Part shown: positions 44,270 through 53,581 of the stretch, one piece after another
Layout of the letters: the number at the start of each line of letters is the position of its first letter
How positions within the stretch are numbered: the stretch's first letter is position 1
From: VRUE01 sp963703175
Lineage (GTDB): Bacteria; Actinomycetota; Thermoleophilia; Solirubrobacterales; 70-9
Assembly (NCBI GenBank): GCA_963703175.1
Contig: OY969794.1
Location: forward strand, 1,364,001-1,428,000
Direction: 5' to 3'
Length of the DNA: 64,000 bases
The notes under the pieces: model-generated
What the model was told of the DNA's origin: nothing
The model's input: the letters and a program-made list of their open reading frames with translations, nothing else
The model's database searches: none
Translations under genes and position numbers: made by a program

Positions 44270-45307
44270 TCATTCAAAGACGACGGTGTAAGACGCTTCG
44301 TTGTTTTCGGAGACTTCCTCGCCGGGCACCGGTTCGGCATCGACTTCCAGCGTTACTTCGCCTTTAGGTGCCGGCGTCAGCGGGATAACCGCTATTTCCG
44401 TTGCCCCCGCTTCGATGCTGCTGATTTCTCCCGTCAGCGTTTGGCCGTTGACGGTGACCGAGACCGTGATCCCGTTCTCGGTCGATTCACCCTGGTTCTG
44501 CACTTCGACTTCGACTTCCGGCGTTTCTTCTGCCGCTACCCCCGTGCTGCTTTCGGCGGTCAATTGGGTGCCGTTGATGCTGGTCGAGAGCAAGCCCAGT
44601 CCGTGGACGCCCGGCGTTTCAGCGCCGCCGCTGGAGCCGTTGACCGAGCCGAGCGCCGAGCTCACTTCGGCTTCATCCAGCCACTTGATCCCGTCGGGGA
44701 CAAAGATGCTCTTTGGCACGTCGTCGCCCTCGATTCCGTTGTTGGCCAGCACGCCGTTGATTTCCGGCCGCGCCACGGAGGCGTAGAGGACGTCGCTGGC
44801 CGCGAGCACCCCCATCTGCTTGGCGACCGCTTCGGTCGCTTTTTCGCTGCCGACGTCGCCGAGCGCCGTGCTCATTTTGTCGGCGATTTCAGTCATCGCC
44901 GCGCCGCGCAACTCGTAGACCAGCTCCAAAGCCTTTTGTGCGCTGCCCATGTCGCCCGGGGTGTCGAGCCCGTCGATCCGGGCGACGTAGTTGTCCATTG
45001 CACTGCGGTCGGCGTTGACCTCGGCGACGAACTCGGTAACCGAGAGACTGCCCGGGTCCGACAACTTGTCGAAGAACGATTTACTGGTCTGGTCGGTCTC
45101 GTCGACAATCTGGCTGACGTTGCGCGCGTAGTCACTGAGGGCGCGGTGCTTGCGGGCGTTAAGGCAGCCGCGAACGCCGAGCACGATCAGGATCAAGATC
45201 AGCAGGCCAGCGCCAAGGGCAAGACCACGGCGCAGCAGGATCTGCTGTCGTTCGGGACGACGGGCGGGGCGCGGTCGGCGCCCCCGGGATGCGCGCGAAT
45301 CCTCCAA
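44270..45307 (-). CDS. membrane-anchored exported protein with C-terminal CARDB-like domain
   Basis: 345 residues: basic cytoplasmic N-terminus, one membrane helix (28-50), a helical extracytoplasmic domain (60-215) with no recognised family, and a C-terminal beta domain (255-345) with EVEVEVQNQGESTENGITVSVTV-type strands and VPGEEVSENNEASYTVVFE, characteristic of CARDB/adhesion folds. Glu codons are mostly GAA. It starts beside the divergent kinase gene at 45363, so a link to the kinase cluster is possible. Confidence 0.8.
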   Translation of the reverse strand: MEDSRASRGRRPRPARRPERQQILLRRGLALGAGLLILILIVLGVRGCLNARKHRALSDYARNVSQIVDETDQTSKSFFDKLSDPGSLSVTEFVAEVNADRSAMDNYVARIDGLDTPGDMGSAQKALELVYELRGAAMTEIADKMSTALGDVGSEKATEAVAKQMGVLAASDVLYASVARPEINGVLANNGIEGDDVPKSIFVPDGIKWLDEAEVSSALGSVNGSSGGAETPGVHGLGLLSTSINGTQLTAESSTGVAAEETPEVEVEVQNQGESTENGITVSVTVNGQTLTGEISSIEAGATEIAVIPLTPAPKGEVTLEVDAEPVPGEEVSENNEASYTVVFE

Positions 45308-45362
45308 GAAGCAGGGAGTATGTCGCAGGAGGAAGCGGAATTACGGCGAAGTCGAAGGAGCT

Positions 45363-46280
45363 TTGGTCGGTTCCCTCGTTCTCAACCGCTTTCTAATCGA
45401 GCGTCGCATCGGCAGCGGCGGCTTCGGCGTCGTCTATGAGGCCTGGGATGGTCGCCTCGAGCGGACGGTTGCGGTCAAGGCGATCGAATCGCGCGGCGAG
45501 GCCGGCCGACGCGTCCTGCGCGAGGCTCAAGCAGCGGCGCGACTCAACCATCCGGGCATCGTGACGCTCTACGAGATGGGCGAGGAGGACGGTAATGCCC
45601 TGTTGGTGACCGAGCTGGTCGAGGGCTCGACCCTTGCTTCGCTCAGCGGTGAAGGCTCGCTCAGCGATCGCGAGATCGGTGAGATTGGCGCCGATCTCTG
45701 CGAGGCGCTTGACCATGCCCACTCGCGCGGCGTCGTCCATCGCGACATCAAGCCGCAGAACGTTCTCGTCGCCCCCGAGGGCGAGTTCCGCGCCAAGCTG
45801 ATGGACTTCGGCATCGCCCGCCTCGCCGACGGCGCCTCGCTGACCGCGCCCGGTGACGTCGTTGGCACCCTTGCCTACATGTCCCCCGAGCAGGCCGAGG
45901 GTCGCTGTGCCGGGCCGGAGGCCGACGTCTACTCGCTCGCCCTCACCCTCTATGAGTGCTGGGGCGGAGAGAACCCAAACCGTCGCGCCACCCCCGCCGC
46001 AACCGCGCGCGCGATCGGCGCACGGCCGCGTTCGTTGCGCCGACTACGCCCCGACCTTCCGCGCGAGCTCAGCGACACGATCGACGCCGCCCTGCACGCC
46101 CGCCCCTCGCGCCGCCCCGCGCTTGAGGGCCTGGGCGGAGCGATCGAGGACTCGCTTGAGTACCTCGCTGAGGACCTGCCGCACGCCAACACGCCGCTCG
46201 GGTTGCGAGCGGGCGCGGTGGCCGCAGCTGCGATCCTCGGCGCCTGGCTCGCCCTGGGCCACGGAGTCGTCCTCCCCTAG
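45363..46280 (+). CDS. serine/threonine protein kinase (PknA-like position)
   Basis: 305 residues if TTG 45363 is used (AAGGAG immediately upstream, spacing short); the frame is open to 45150. Kinase motifs: GSGGFGVVYEAW, VAVKAIE, HRDIKPQNVLVAPEG, MDFGIARLAD, GTLAYMSPEQAEG and DVYSLALTLYECW. A membrane helix at the very C-terminus (AGAVAAAAILGAWLALG) with only a few residues outside, so no sensor domain. First gene of the kinase/FHA/phosphatase/rodA/pbpA/pknB operon. Confidence 0.88.
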   Translation: MVGSLVLNRFLIERRIGSGGFGVVYEAWDGRLERTVAVKAIESRGEAGRRVLREAQAAARLNHPGIVTLYEMGEEDGNALLVTELVEGSTLASLSGEGSLSDREIGEIGADLCEALDHAHSRGVVHRDIKPQNVLVAPEGEFRAKLMDFGIARLADGASLTAPGDVVGTLAYMSPEQAEGRCAGPEADVYSLALTLYECWGGENPNRRATPAATARAIGARPRSLRRLRPDLPRELSDTIDAALHARPSRRPALEGLGGAIEDSLEYLAEDLPHANTPLGLRAGAVAAAAILGAWLALGHGVVLP

Positions 46281-46348
46281 ACCTCTAGGATTTCCCGATC
46301 AGCGTCCTACGTAGCCTCGAGAGTCGGATCGAAGGCCTCGTTGAGGGG

Positions 46349-47068
46349 GTGTTCAGCCGCGCCTTCAGCTCCGAGGTGCAGCCAGTCGAGCTCGCTCGCA
46401 AACTGGCCAAGGAGATGGACTCCCACAAGACGGCCGGCGTAGCCCGTGTCTACGTCCCCAATGAGTACACGGTCTACCTCTCCGGCAAGGACCGAACCAG
46501 GCTTGAGGGCTATGAGCGCTCGCTCGAGCAGGAGCTCTCCGGTTACCTGCTTGAGCATGCTCGCCGGCGCAGCTACGACTTGCTGACCCGTCCTACTGTC
46601 GCCTTTGAGACCGACGAGCGCCTGCGTTTGGGTGAGTTCGGTATCCAGACGCGCCTGGTCAAGCCCCCGGCCCACGAGGGCGAGGCTCCCAGTCAGGGCG
46701 ACGAGGGGCACACGATGGTCTATTCGGCGGTGCGCGACGCTCCACCCGCTGCGACGGAGAGCCCTTCGCACCGGGCCGAAGCCAAGCCCCGCGGCGTCGT
46801 CACCGTGGACGACCGCCGCTACGTGCTTGACGCTGAGCGCTCGACGATCGGGCGCTCGCGCGACGCCGACTGCGTCCTGCGCGACCCCAACGTCTCCCGT
46901 CACCACGCTGAGTTGCGGCGTTCGCCCCGCGGCGAATGGACGATCGCCGACCTTGGCTCGACCAACGGGATCAAGGTCAACGGCCGACGCGTCGGCTCGA
47001 CCAGGCTCAAATCGGGCGACCAGGTCACGGTCGGGACGACGACTTTCAGGTTCGACATCGAGCAGTAG
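46349..47068 (+). CDS. fhaA: FHA domain protein FhaA
   Basis: 239 residues from the first canonical start (GTG 46349). The N-terminal DUF3662 domain (FSSEVQPVELARKLAKEMD, VPNEYTVYLS) is followed by a linker and an FHA domain with STIGRSRDADCVL, SRHHAEL and GSTNGIKVNGRRV, which binds phosphothreonine. The homologous N-terminus starts earlier: bases 46298-46348 encode SVLRSLESRIEGLVEG in frame, preceded by an in-frame stop at 46286, and AGGA stands 7 nt before ATC 46298, so a non-canonical AUC start is likely. Adaptor in the mycobacterial-type fhaA-fhaB-pstP-rodA-pbpA-pknB operon. Confidence 0.9.
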   Translation: MFSRAFSSEVQPVELARKLAKEMDSHKTAGVARVYVPNEYTVYLSGKDRTRLEGYERSLEQELSGYLLEHARRRSYDLLTRPTVAFETDERLRLGEFGIQTRLVKPPAHEGEAPSQGDEGHTMVYSAVRDAPPAATESPSHRAEAKPRGVVTVDDRRYVLDAERSTIGRSRDADCVLRDPNVSRHHAELRRSPRGEWTIADLGSTNGIKVNGRRVGSTRLKSGDQVTVGTTTFRFDIEQ

Positions 47069-47075
47069 ATGCGCT

Positions 47076-47200
47076 CCAGCACGCTAATGACGCGGTCCAG
47101 GCGCTGCCAGACAAGGACGCAGGGAGCCCGAATAGCAGCGCTATTTGGGCGACTGAGGACGCAGTATGGCAGCGATCTGGGCCCGTCATTAGGGTGCTGG
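47076..47200. repeat. fold-back element (G): imperfect 34-bp arms, 57-nt loop
   Basis: Arms 47076-47109 and 47167-47200 pair over about 34 bp with several mismatches. The loop has an 11-bp stem (GCCCGAATAGC with GCTATTTGGGC) flanked by a direct repeat, AGGACGCAG, at 47115-47123 and 47156-47164. It fills the fhaA-fhaB gap and ends one base before the fhaB GTG, so it supplies the ribosome binding site of fhaB (AGGG). Confidence 0.8.
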
Positions 47201-47201
47201 C

Positions 47202-47678
47202 GTGGACTATGACCCGATCTCTGTAGCCCTCAAGTTCGGCTTCTTGGCCGTCCTCTACCTCTTCCTGCTCTGGATCGCGCGCAGCGCGCTGAAGGACTTG
47301 CGGGGCACGGTCGCGCCGGCTCCGGACGCGACCGGATTCCATCCTGTGCCGGCCTTTGAGGGCGCTGCCGGTGGCGGCGATGCCTGGCTGGTGGTGCTGC
47401 GTGGAGGCGGGTTGAACGAGGGCGAACGCTTCGACCTGATCGGCGGCCTCTCGATCGGCCGTTCGCAGGAAGCGGACGTGCGGATCGAGGACCGCTATGC
47501 CTCTGGCTTACACGCGAGGATTTTCGCCCGAGAAGGGCGTGCCTACGTCGAAGATATGAACTCCACCAACGGCACGCTGCTCAACGATGCTGCCCTGCAT
47601 GGGGAGGCGGAGCTGATCGATAGTGACGTGGTTCGCATCGGCGACACCGAGTTCAGGTTCGAGGCAGGGGGAACCTAG
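47202..47678 (+). CDS. fhaB: FHA domain protein FhaB (FipA-like)
   Basis: 158 residues: N-terminal membrane helix (LKFGFLAVLYLFLLWIARSAL), linker, cytoplasmic FHA domain with LSIGRSQEADVRI, SGLHARIF and MNSTNGTLLND. Membrane-bound phosphothreonine reader; in mycobacteria it is a substrate of the cluster kinases and binds division proteins. GTG start directly after a fold-back element. pstP begins right after its stop. Confidence 0.93.
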   Translation: MDYDPISVALKFGFLAVLYLFLLWIARSALKDLRGTVAPAPDATGFHPVPAFEGAAGGGDAWLVVLRGGGLNEGERFDLIGGLSIGRSQEADVRIEDRYASGLHARIFAREGRAYVEDMNSTNGTLLNDAALHGEAELIDSDVVRIGDTEFRFEAGGT

Positions 47679-48860
47679 TTGCTGCGCGTAGACGACCAGG
47701 CGTTTCGCACCGACACCGGCCGGCAGCGCAGCGAGAACGAGGACTCGCTCTTTATCCGCGCGCCGATCTTTGTTGTCGCCGACGGTATGGGGGGTGCTCA
47801 GGCAGGTGAGGTCGCCTCGAAGACCGCCGCCGACGCCTTCGACCGCGACCTGCCCGAAGGTTCCCCTGAGCTTTTCCTGCGCGAGACGATCGAGGAGGCG
47901 AACCGCCGCATCCATGACCTGGCGCGGGCGGACCCTTCCAAAGCCGGGATGGGGACGACGATCACCGCGGCGATTGTCGATGCCCAGACCGAAGAGGTTG
48001 GCATCGGCCACGTCGGCGACAGCCGTGCCTACCGCTTGCGCCGTGGCAAGCTCGAACGGCTTACCCGCGACCACTCGCTGGTCGAGGAGATGCGACGCAA
48101 AGGCCAGATCACCGACGCTCAGGCCGAGGACCATCCGCAGCGCTCGATTATCACCCGCGCGCTGGGCCCCGAGCCCGAGGTGGAGGTCGATCTGCAGACT
48201 GTGCCCGCCGCCCCCGGCGATGTTTTCATGCTCTGCTCTGACGGCCTGACGACGATGGTCAGCGAGGAGCGCATCGCCGCGGTCCTCTCCGGCACGACCT
48301 CGATGCGCGAGGCGGTGCGGACGCTCGTCGACGAGGCCAATGGCGCAGGGGGGCGCGACAACATCACCGCGCTTGCCTTCCGTCTTGGCGATGCTGCAGC
48401 GCCTCGCGGCGAGGCCCCCGAGGACGCAACCCTGGTCGGGGCGGCAGCCGAAGAAGCCGGCTTGACTGCAACCGAGGTGCGGCGTCGCACCGCCGCCGCA
48501 GCCGCGCAGCAGCGGCGTGAGAAGCTCACGGCCAAGCGGCCAAGCAGCCGCCTGCGAACTACCGCCAGGGTCCTCGCCGTAGTCGCGGTCCTAGGCGCGA
48601 TCGCCTTCGGCGCCTGGTACGGCAACCGTCAGGTTTGGTTCCTCGGTACCGATGACAGCGGCCGCGCCGCCCTCTACCGCGGACTGCCATACGAACTCCC
48701 CTTCGGCGCCAAGCTCTATCAGGAGCGCTATGCGAGCCCAGTCCAGACCGAGGCTCTCTCGCGCAAGCGACGCGAAGCCGTAACTGGCCACGATGTCCGT
48801 TCCCGCGCGGACGCGGTTTCGTTGATCGAAGACATCGAACGCAGCCAGGGGATTCCGTGA
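47679..48860 (+). CDS. pstP: PP2C-family protein serine/threonine phosphatase
   Basis: 393 residues, TTG start abutting the fhaB stop. Catalytic domain 1-240 with metal-binding RQRSENEDSLF, VADGMGGAQAG, GMGTTITAAIV, HVGDSRAYRLR, CSDGLTTMVS and GRDNITALAF. Then a juxtamembrane Arg/Ala-rich linker, one membrane helix (VLAVVAVLGAIAFGAWYG) and a short outer tail. Reverses kinase phosphorylation in this operon. Confidence 0.95.
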   Translation: MLRVDDQAFRTDTGRQRSENEDSLFIRAPIFVVADGMGGAQAGEVASKTAADAFDRDLPEGSPELFLRETIEEANRRIHDLARADPSKAGMGTTITAAIVDAQTEEVGIGHVGDSRAYRLRRGKLERLTRDHSLVEEMRRKGQITDAQAEDHPQRSIITRALGPEPEVEVDLQTVPAAPGDVFMLCSDGLTTMVSEERIAAVLSGTTSMREAVRTLVDEANGAGGRDNITALAFRLGDAAAPRGEAPEDATLVGAAAEEAGLTATEVRRRTAAAAAQQRREKLTAKRPSSRLRTTARVLAVVAVLGAIAFGAWYGNRQVWFLGTDDSGRAALYRGLPYELPFGAKLYQERYASPVQTEALSRKRREAVTGHDVRSRADAVSLIEDIERSQGIP

Positions 48861-48918
48861 GCGCGGAGCGACCAAGCGTGCATGTCTGGTTCTTCGCGCC
48901 GGGAGCGGAGCGGGAACA

Positions 48919-50256
48919 TTGATTAGAAGGAGCGCGGCCCGAAACCGGGAGCTCGTCGCTCTGATCCCGGTTGCGTTGCTGCTCAGTGCCGGCTTCGCCG
49001 CGGTCTTCGCTCAGGAGAACGCGCGGCTCGGCAACCTCAGTCTGGTTTACGGCGCCTATTTCCTCGCCGTCTGCATTGCCACCCACATCTTCCTGCGCCT
49101 ACGCCTGCCCAACGCCGACCCGTACCTCTTTCCCTTGGTCGCGTTGCTGACCGCCTTCGGCTTGGTGATGGTCTACCGAATCGACGAGAGTCTGGCCCGC
49201 GATCAGGCCAACTGGTTCGTCCTCGGCCTCATCCTCTTTGCCCTGACGATCCAGTTCCTGCGCGATTACGACGTGCTTGAGCGCTACCGCTACACGATCG
49301 CCGTCGTTGGCCTGCTGCTGTTGCTGGCGCCCCGCCTGCCGGGGATCGGCCAGCAGGTCAATGGTGCCTACCTCGGCGTAAAGATCGGCCCGCTTGCCTT
49401 CCAGCCGGCCGAGTTCTCGAAGATCTGCATCGTCGTCTTCCTCGCCAGTTACTTGCGCGAGCACCGCGAGGTGCTGATCGTCGGCGCGCGCCGGGTGCTT
49501 GGCGTCACCCTGCCACCGCTCAAGCACCTCGGTCCGCTGTTGGTCGTCTGGGGGGCCTCGATGTTCATGCTCGTCTTCATCCGCGACCTCGGCAGCTCGC
49601 TGATGTTCTTTGCCGCCTTCCTTGCGCTGCTCTATGTGGCAACGGGCCGCTTCTCCTTCGTCGTCATCGGCATCGGCATGTTCCTGGTCGGTGCCTGGTT
49701 CTTTGCTTCGACGGTGCCCCACGTCCACGACCGGGTGGAGATCTGGCTCAACCCGTACAACGACCCGACTGGCAACGGGTACCAGATTCTGCAGTCGATC
49801 TTCGCCCAGGCCGATGGCGGCCTCTTCGGCAAAGGCTTTGGCCAGGCGCTGATCACGATCCCCGGCACTCACGCTGCGCTACTGCCCGCAGCGCAGACCG
49901 ACACGATCTACTCGCTGATTGTCAATGAGCTGGGCCTGTTCGGCGCATCCGCTGTGGTCCTGATTTATCTCTTGATCGCGGCGCGAGGCTTCAAGGTGGC
50001 GCTGCTCGCCGACGACGGTTTTTCCAAGCTGCTTGCCACCGGGCTTACCGCGGTCTTCGCCATCCAAGCCTTCGTGATCATCGGTGGGGTGACGCGAGTG
50101 ATCCCGCTAACTGGCGTCACCCTGCCCTTCATCAGCTACGGCGGCAGCTCGATCGTCGCCAACTTCGTCCTGCTGGCGCTGCTGCTGCTGATTTCCGACC
50201 GCGCTCGCCGTGAGGCCACATCGCCGCGCGGAGCATTTGCCTTGGAGGGCTCATGA
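48919..50256 (+). CDS. SEDS peptidoglycan polymerase FtsW/RodA
   Basis: 445 residues, TTG 48919. About twelve membrane helices with the SEDS signatures (GIGQQVNGAYLGVKIGPLAFQPAEFSK, FIRDLGSSLMFFAAF, NGYQILQSIFAQADGGLFGKGFG, VIPLTGVTLPFISYGGSS). Polymerises lipid II with the class B PBP encoded next, whose start overlaps by 4 nt. RodA or FtsW cannot be decided from this; the pbpA neighbour favours RodA. Confidence 0.95.
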   Translation: MIRRSAARNRELVALIPVALLLSAGFAAVFAQENARLGNLSLVYGAYFLAVCIATHIFLRLRLPNADPYLFPLVALLTAFGLVMVYRIDESLARDQANWFVLGLILFALTIQFLRDYDVLERYRYTIAVVGLLLLLAPRLPGIGQQVNGAYLGVKIGPLAFQPAEFSKICIVVFLASYLREHREVLIVGARRVLGVTLPPLKHLGPLLVVWGASMFMLVFIRDLGSSLMFFAAFLALLYVATGRFSFVVIGIGMFLVGAWFFASTVPHVHDRVEIWLNPYNDPTGNGYQILQSIFAQADGGLFGKGFGQALITIPGTHAALLPAAQTDTIYSLIVNELGLFGASAVVLIYLLIAARGFKVALLADDGFSKLLATGLTAVFAIQAFVIIGGVTRVIPLTGVTLPFISYGGSSIVANFVLLALLLLISDRARREATSPRGAFALEGS

Positions 50257-51713
50257 ACCGCCAGATCGTCAAGCTCTTCGCTTTCATCGTCGCCCTCTTT
50301 GCTGTGCTGATCGGCTTCACGTCTTACTGGTCGGTCTTCGATGCGCAGGCATTGAAGGACAAGGAAGCAAACAAGCGCCCGCTGCTGGAGCAGCAGCAGA
50401 TCAAACGCGGCCGGATTCTGGCCGCCGATGGCACCGTGCTCGCCCGCTCGGTTGCCAAGGGCCACGGCGAGAGCCGCCGCTACGTGCGCCGTTACCCCGA
50501 AGGCGCACTGTATGGGCACCCGATTGGCTACAGCTTCGTGCGCCAGGGCGACAGCGAGTTCGAGAAGTACCACAACGACGAACTGGTCGGCAACGAATCC
50601 GAATTCGGTTCGATCCTCGACGAGCTGCGCGGTCGCCGTCAGGAAGGCAACGACATCGTCACCAACATCGACGCCGCGGCGCAGCGGGTGGCGCTGGCCG
50701 ACCTCGAGGAACAGGGCTTCGGCGCCGTCGTGGCGATCGAACCGAGCACTGGCGCGGTCAAGGTGATGGCCTCCAACAAGCCCTACGACCCCAACCGGGT
50801 CCCGGAGGAACTCGAAGAGCTCAACCGCAACCTGATCGAAACGCCGCTGCTCAACCGGGCGACCCAGGGCCTCTACCCGCCGGGCTCGACCTTCAAGGTG
50901 GTGACCGCCGCGGCGGGGCTGGAGAGCGGCGCGATCACGCCGGAAACGACGATCGACGCGCCCGGGACGATCATCGACGAAGGGCACGAACTGAACAACG
51001 ACTTCACCGAGGACTTCGGGCCGATCGCGCTCGATACGGCGCTGACCAACTCGGTCAACACCTGGTTCGGGCAGCTGGGGCAGAAAGTCGGCAACGACAA
51101 ACTGTTCGAAACGATGGAAAAGTTCGGCTTCAACTCGACGCCGCCGATCGACCTGCCCGACGACGAGGTCTACAACAGTGGGATCTACGAAGACGAACAC
51201 ACTTTGAATCGCAACGACCCGGTCGACCTGGCCCGCGTCGCGATCGGCCAGGAGCGGCTGCTGGCGACGCCGCTGCAGATGACGATGATTGCCGCCGCGG
51301 TAGCCAATGGCGGCAAGCTGATGAAGCCGCAGATCTGGAACCGGGTGGTCGACCCCGACGGGCGCACCGTCAAGCACCTCGATCCCTCCGTCTACAGCGA
51401 ACCGATCTCCGGGCAGACCGCGGAAGAGCTGACCACGGCGATGGAAGGGGTGGTCAACGAAGGCACCGGCACCAACGCGGCGATCTCCGGCGTGCCGGTG
51501 GCGGGCAAGACCGGCACCGCGGAAACGCCCGGGAACAAAGCCTGTGGGGGCGGCGAAGAAGAGAACCAGGCCTGGTTCATGGGCTTCGCGCCTGCCGACG
51601 ACCCGCAGATCGCGATCGTGGCGAGCGTCGAGTGCACCGAACAGTTCGGCAATGACGTCGCGGCGCCGATCTTTCGCGACGTCGCCGAAACCATTCTCAA
51701 CGGAGGGAGCTGA
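50253..51713 (+). CDS. pbpA: penicillin-binding protein PbpA (class B transpeptidase)
   Basis: 486 residues: N-terminal membrane helix (8-28), dimerisation domain, transpeptidase domain with active-site Ser in YPPGSTFKVVT (near 210), SVN (near 271) and KTGTAE (near 417). Cross-links peptidoglycan outside the membrane with the SEDS partner. Exported part is biased to GAA for Glu. The pknB GTG follows after 2 nt. Confidence 0.96.
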   Translation: MNRQIVKLFAFIVALFAVLIGFTSYWSVFDAQALKDKEANKRPLLEQQQIKRGRILAADGTVLARSVAKGHGESRRYVRRYPEGALYGHPIGYSFVRQGDSEFEKYHNDELVGNESEFGSILDELRGRRQEGNDIVTNIDAAAQRVALADLEEQGFGAVVAIEPSTGAVKVMASNKPYDPNRVPEELEELNRNLIETPLLNRATQGLYPPGSTFKVVTAAAGLESGAITPETTIDAPGTIIDEGHELNNDFTEDFGPIALDTALTNSVNTWFGQLGQKVGNDKLFETMEKFGFNSTPPIDLPDDEVYNSGIYEDEHTLNRNDPVDLARVAIGQERLLATPLQMTMIAAAVANGGKLMKPQIWNRVVDPDGRTVKHLDPSVYSEPISGQTAEELTTAMEGVVNEGTGTNAAISGVPVAGKTGTAETPGNKACGGGEEENQAWFMGFAPADDPQIAIVASVECTEQFGNDVAAPIFRDVAETILNGGS

Positions 51714-51715
51714 CA

Positions 51716-53581
51716 GTGCCGCCTGAAGTCGGTGAGGGGAGCACGATCGACGGCCGCTACAGGGTGATGCGACGGATCGGTTCGGGGGGGATGGCAGACG
51801 TCTGGCTGGCCGAGGATTCGCACCTGCAGCGCCGCGTTGCGCTCAAGGTCCTGCATAGGCGCTTCGCCCAGGATCGTGAGTTCGTCGAGCGCTTCCGCCG
51901 CGAGGCTGAGCACGCCGCCGGCCTCTCGCATCCCAACATCGTCGCTGTCTTCGACCGCGGCGACGTCGAGGGCACCTACTACATCGCGATGCAGATGCTC
52001 GACGGCCGCTCGCTCAAGGAGCTAATCGACCAGGGCCTGACCCCCGAACAGTCGGTTGGGCTGATCCGCCAGGTGCTCGAAGCGGCTGGCTTTGCCCACC
52101 GCAACGGCGTCGTCCACCGCGACTTCAAGCCGCAGAACGTGATCGTTGACGACGAGGGCAAGGCCACCGTTACCGACTTCGGCATCGCCCGCGCCGGTGC
52201 CTCCGAAATCACCCAGGCGGGCTCGGTTATGGGCACGCCGCATTACCTCTCGCCAGAGCAGGCTCAGGGACAAGCGGTGACCGCCGTCTCCGACCTCTAC
52301 TCGGTCGGCGTGATGCTCTACGAGGCGCTCGCGGGGCGGGTCCCGTTCGAGGCTGACTCGGCGGTGGCAATTGCGATGAAACAAGTCTCACACACGCCGC
52401 AACGGCCGAGCTCGATCAACCCGGCAGTCTCCCCGGCCCTCGACGCGGTCGTGATGCGGGCGCTGGAAAAGGACCCGGGCCAACGCTTCCAGAGCGCCGA
52501 GGCGTTCATCGTCGCCCTTGATGCCGCACAGCGCGACCAGGGCCCACACGGCGGCACCGCTTCGTTTGCACCGTTGCCACCACCTGTGGTCGCTGCCGAG
52601 CCAGCGCTCGCTGCCGACGACGCCGAGGAGGAGCGCCGACGCCGTCGCAGGACATGGCTGATCCTCGCCGCTGTCGCGGTGCTGGTCGGCGCACTTTTGG
52701 GCTTTGCCCTAACTCGCGACACGACGACCGATGTTCCCGCCGTGACGGGTAACCAGCTGGGTGTTTCGATCGCGCTGCTGGAACAGAACGGCTTCAAGGT
52801 CGGGGACATCAACCGTGTGCAGCGCGAAGTGGCGGCGAACACGGTGCTCGAGCAAGACCCGCCGGCGGGTAACGCGTCGCTCGATTGCGCCTTTCTCAAC
52901 TTCTTCTGCTCGAAGCCGAATGTGGCCTTGACGGTCAGCGCCGGTCCCGGCAGTACCAAAGTGCCGGGCGGGCTTTCCGGCCTGAGCCAGGAAGACGCGG
53001 TGGCCAAGTTGGAAGAAGCCGGACTTGTGGCGCAGGTGAGAAAAGTCAATTCCGACCGGCTTGAAGCGGGCCAAGTGGTCCGCTCTGAACCCTCCGGGGG
53101 GACGACCGCGACCCGCGGCTCGACTGTCGTGCTCACGGTCTCCAAAGGACAGAAGCTGACCAAGGTGCCGGTGCTGGTGGGGACGCAGCGCTCGGTCGCA
53201 GTGCAGCAGATCCGCAGCGCCGGTTTCACCGCCAGCGTCGAAGAAGTGGAAAGCGCCAAGCCGGTCGGTGAGGTGATTCGTCAGGCTCCGAGCGCCGGTT
53301 CCGAACTACCCGCCGGTTCGACCGTCGCGATCGTTGTCTCCCAAGGGGTGCGGAAAGCAAAGGTGCCGAACGTGATCGGGTCTGAACGGGCGGAAGCGGT
53401 CGAAGCGGTGCGCGCAGCCGGCCTCGAACCGAGTGTGCAGGAAGAAGAAACCGAAGTGCCCTCGCAGGTGGGCAGGGTCACCGACCAGTTCCCGCCGCCG
53501 AGCTCCGAAGTCGAACCAGGGTCGACCGTGACCGTGACCGTCGGCAAGCGTGCGCTCGAAAGTGAAGCGGGAACCGAATGA
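51716..53581 (+). CDS. pknB: PASTA-domain serine/threonine kinase PknB
   Basis: 621 residues, GTG 51716. Kinase domain 12-275: GSGGMADVWLAED, VALKVLH, HRDFKPQNVIVDDEG (Phe where Ile/Leu is common), TDFGIARAG, GTPHYLSPEQ. Membrane helix 310-328 after an Arg-rich stop-transfer. Four PASTA repeats outside (about 335-410, 412-480, 481-545, 546-612) that bind muropeptides. PASTA 1 contains an insertion with two cysteines (LDCAFLNFFCS). Glutamate codons switch from mostly GAG in the cytoplasmic half to GAA outside. Overlaps ddl by 4 nt. Confidence 0.96.
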   Translation: MPPEVGEGSTIDGRYRVMRRIGSGGMADVWLAEDSHLQRRVALKVLHRRFAQDREFVERFRREAEHAAGLSHPNIVAVFDRGDVEGTYYIAMQMLDGRSLKELIDQGLTPEQSVGLIRQVLEAAGFAHRNGVVHRDFKPQNVIVDDEGKATVTDFGIARAGASEITQAGSVMGTPHYLSPEQAQGQAVTAVSDLYSVGVMLYEALAGRVPFEADSAVAIAMKQVSHTPQRPSSINPAVSPALDAVVMRALEKDPGQRFQSAEAFIVALDAAQRDQGPHGGTASFAPLPPPVVAAEPALAADDAEEERRRRRRTWLILAAVAVLVGALLGFALTRDTTTDVPAVTGNQLGVSIALLEQNGFKVGDINRVQREVAANTVLEQDPPAGNASLDCAFLNFFCSKPNVALTVSAGPGSTKVPGGLSGLSQEDAVAKLEEAGLVAQVRKVNSDRLEAGQVVRSEPSGGTTATRGSTVVLTVSKGQKLTKVPVLVGTQRSVAVQQIRSAGFTASVEEVESAKPVGEVIRQAPSAGSELPAGSTVAIVVSQGVRKAKVPNVIGSERAEAVEAVRAAGLEPSVQEEETEVPSQVGRVTDQFPPPSSEVEPGSTVTVTVGKRALESEAGTE

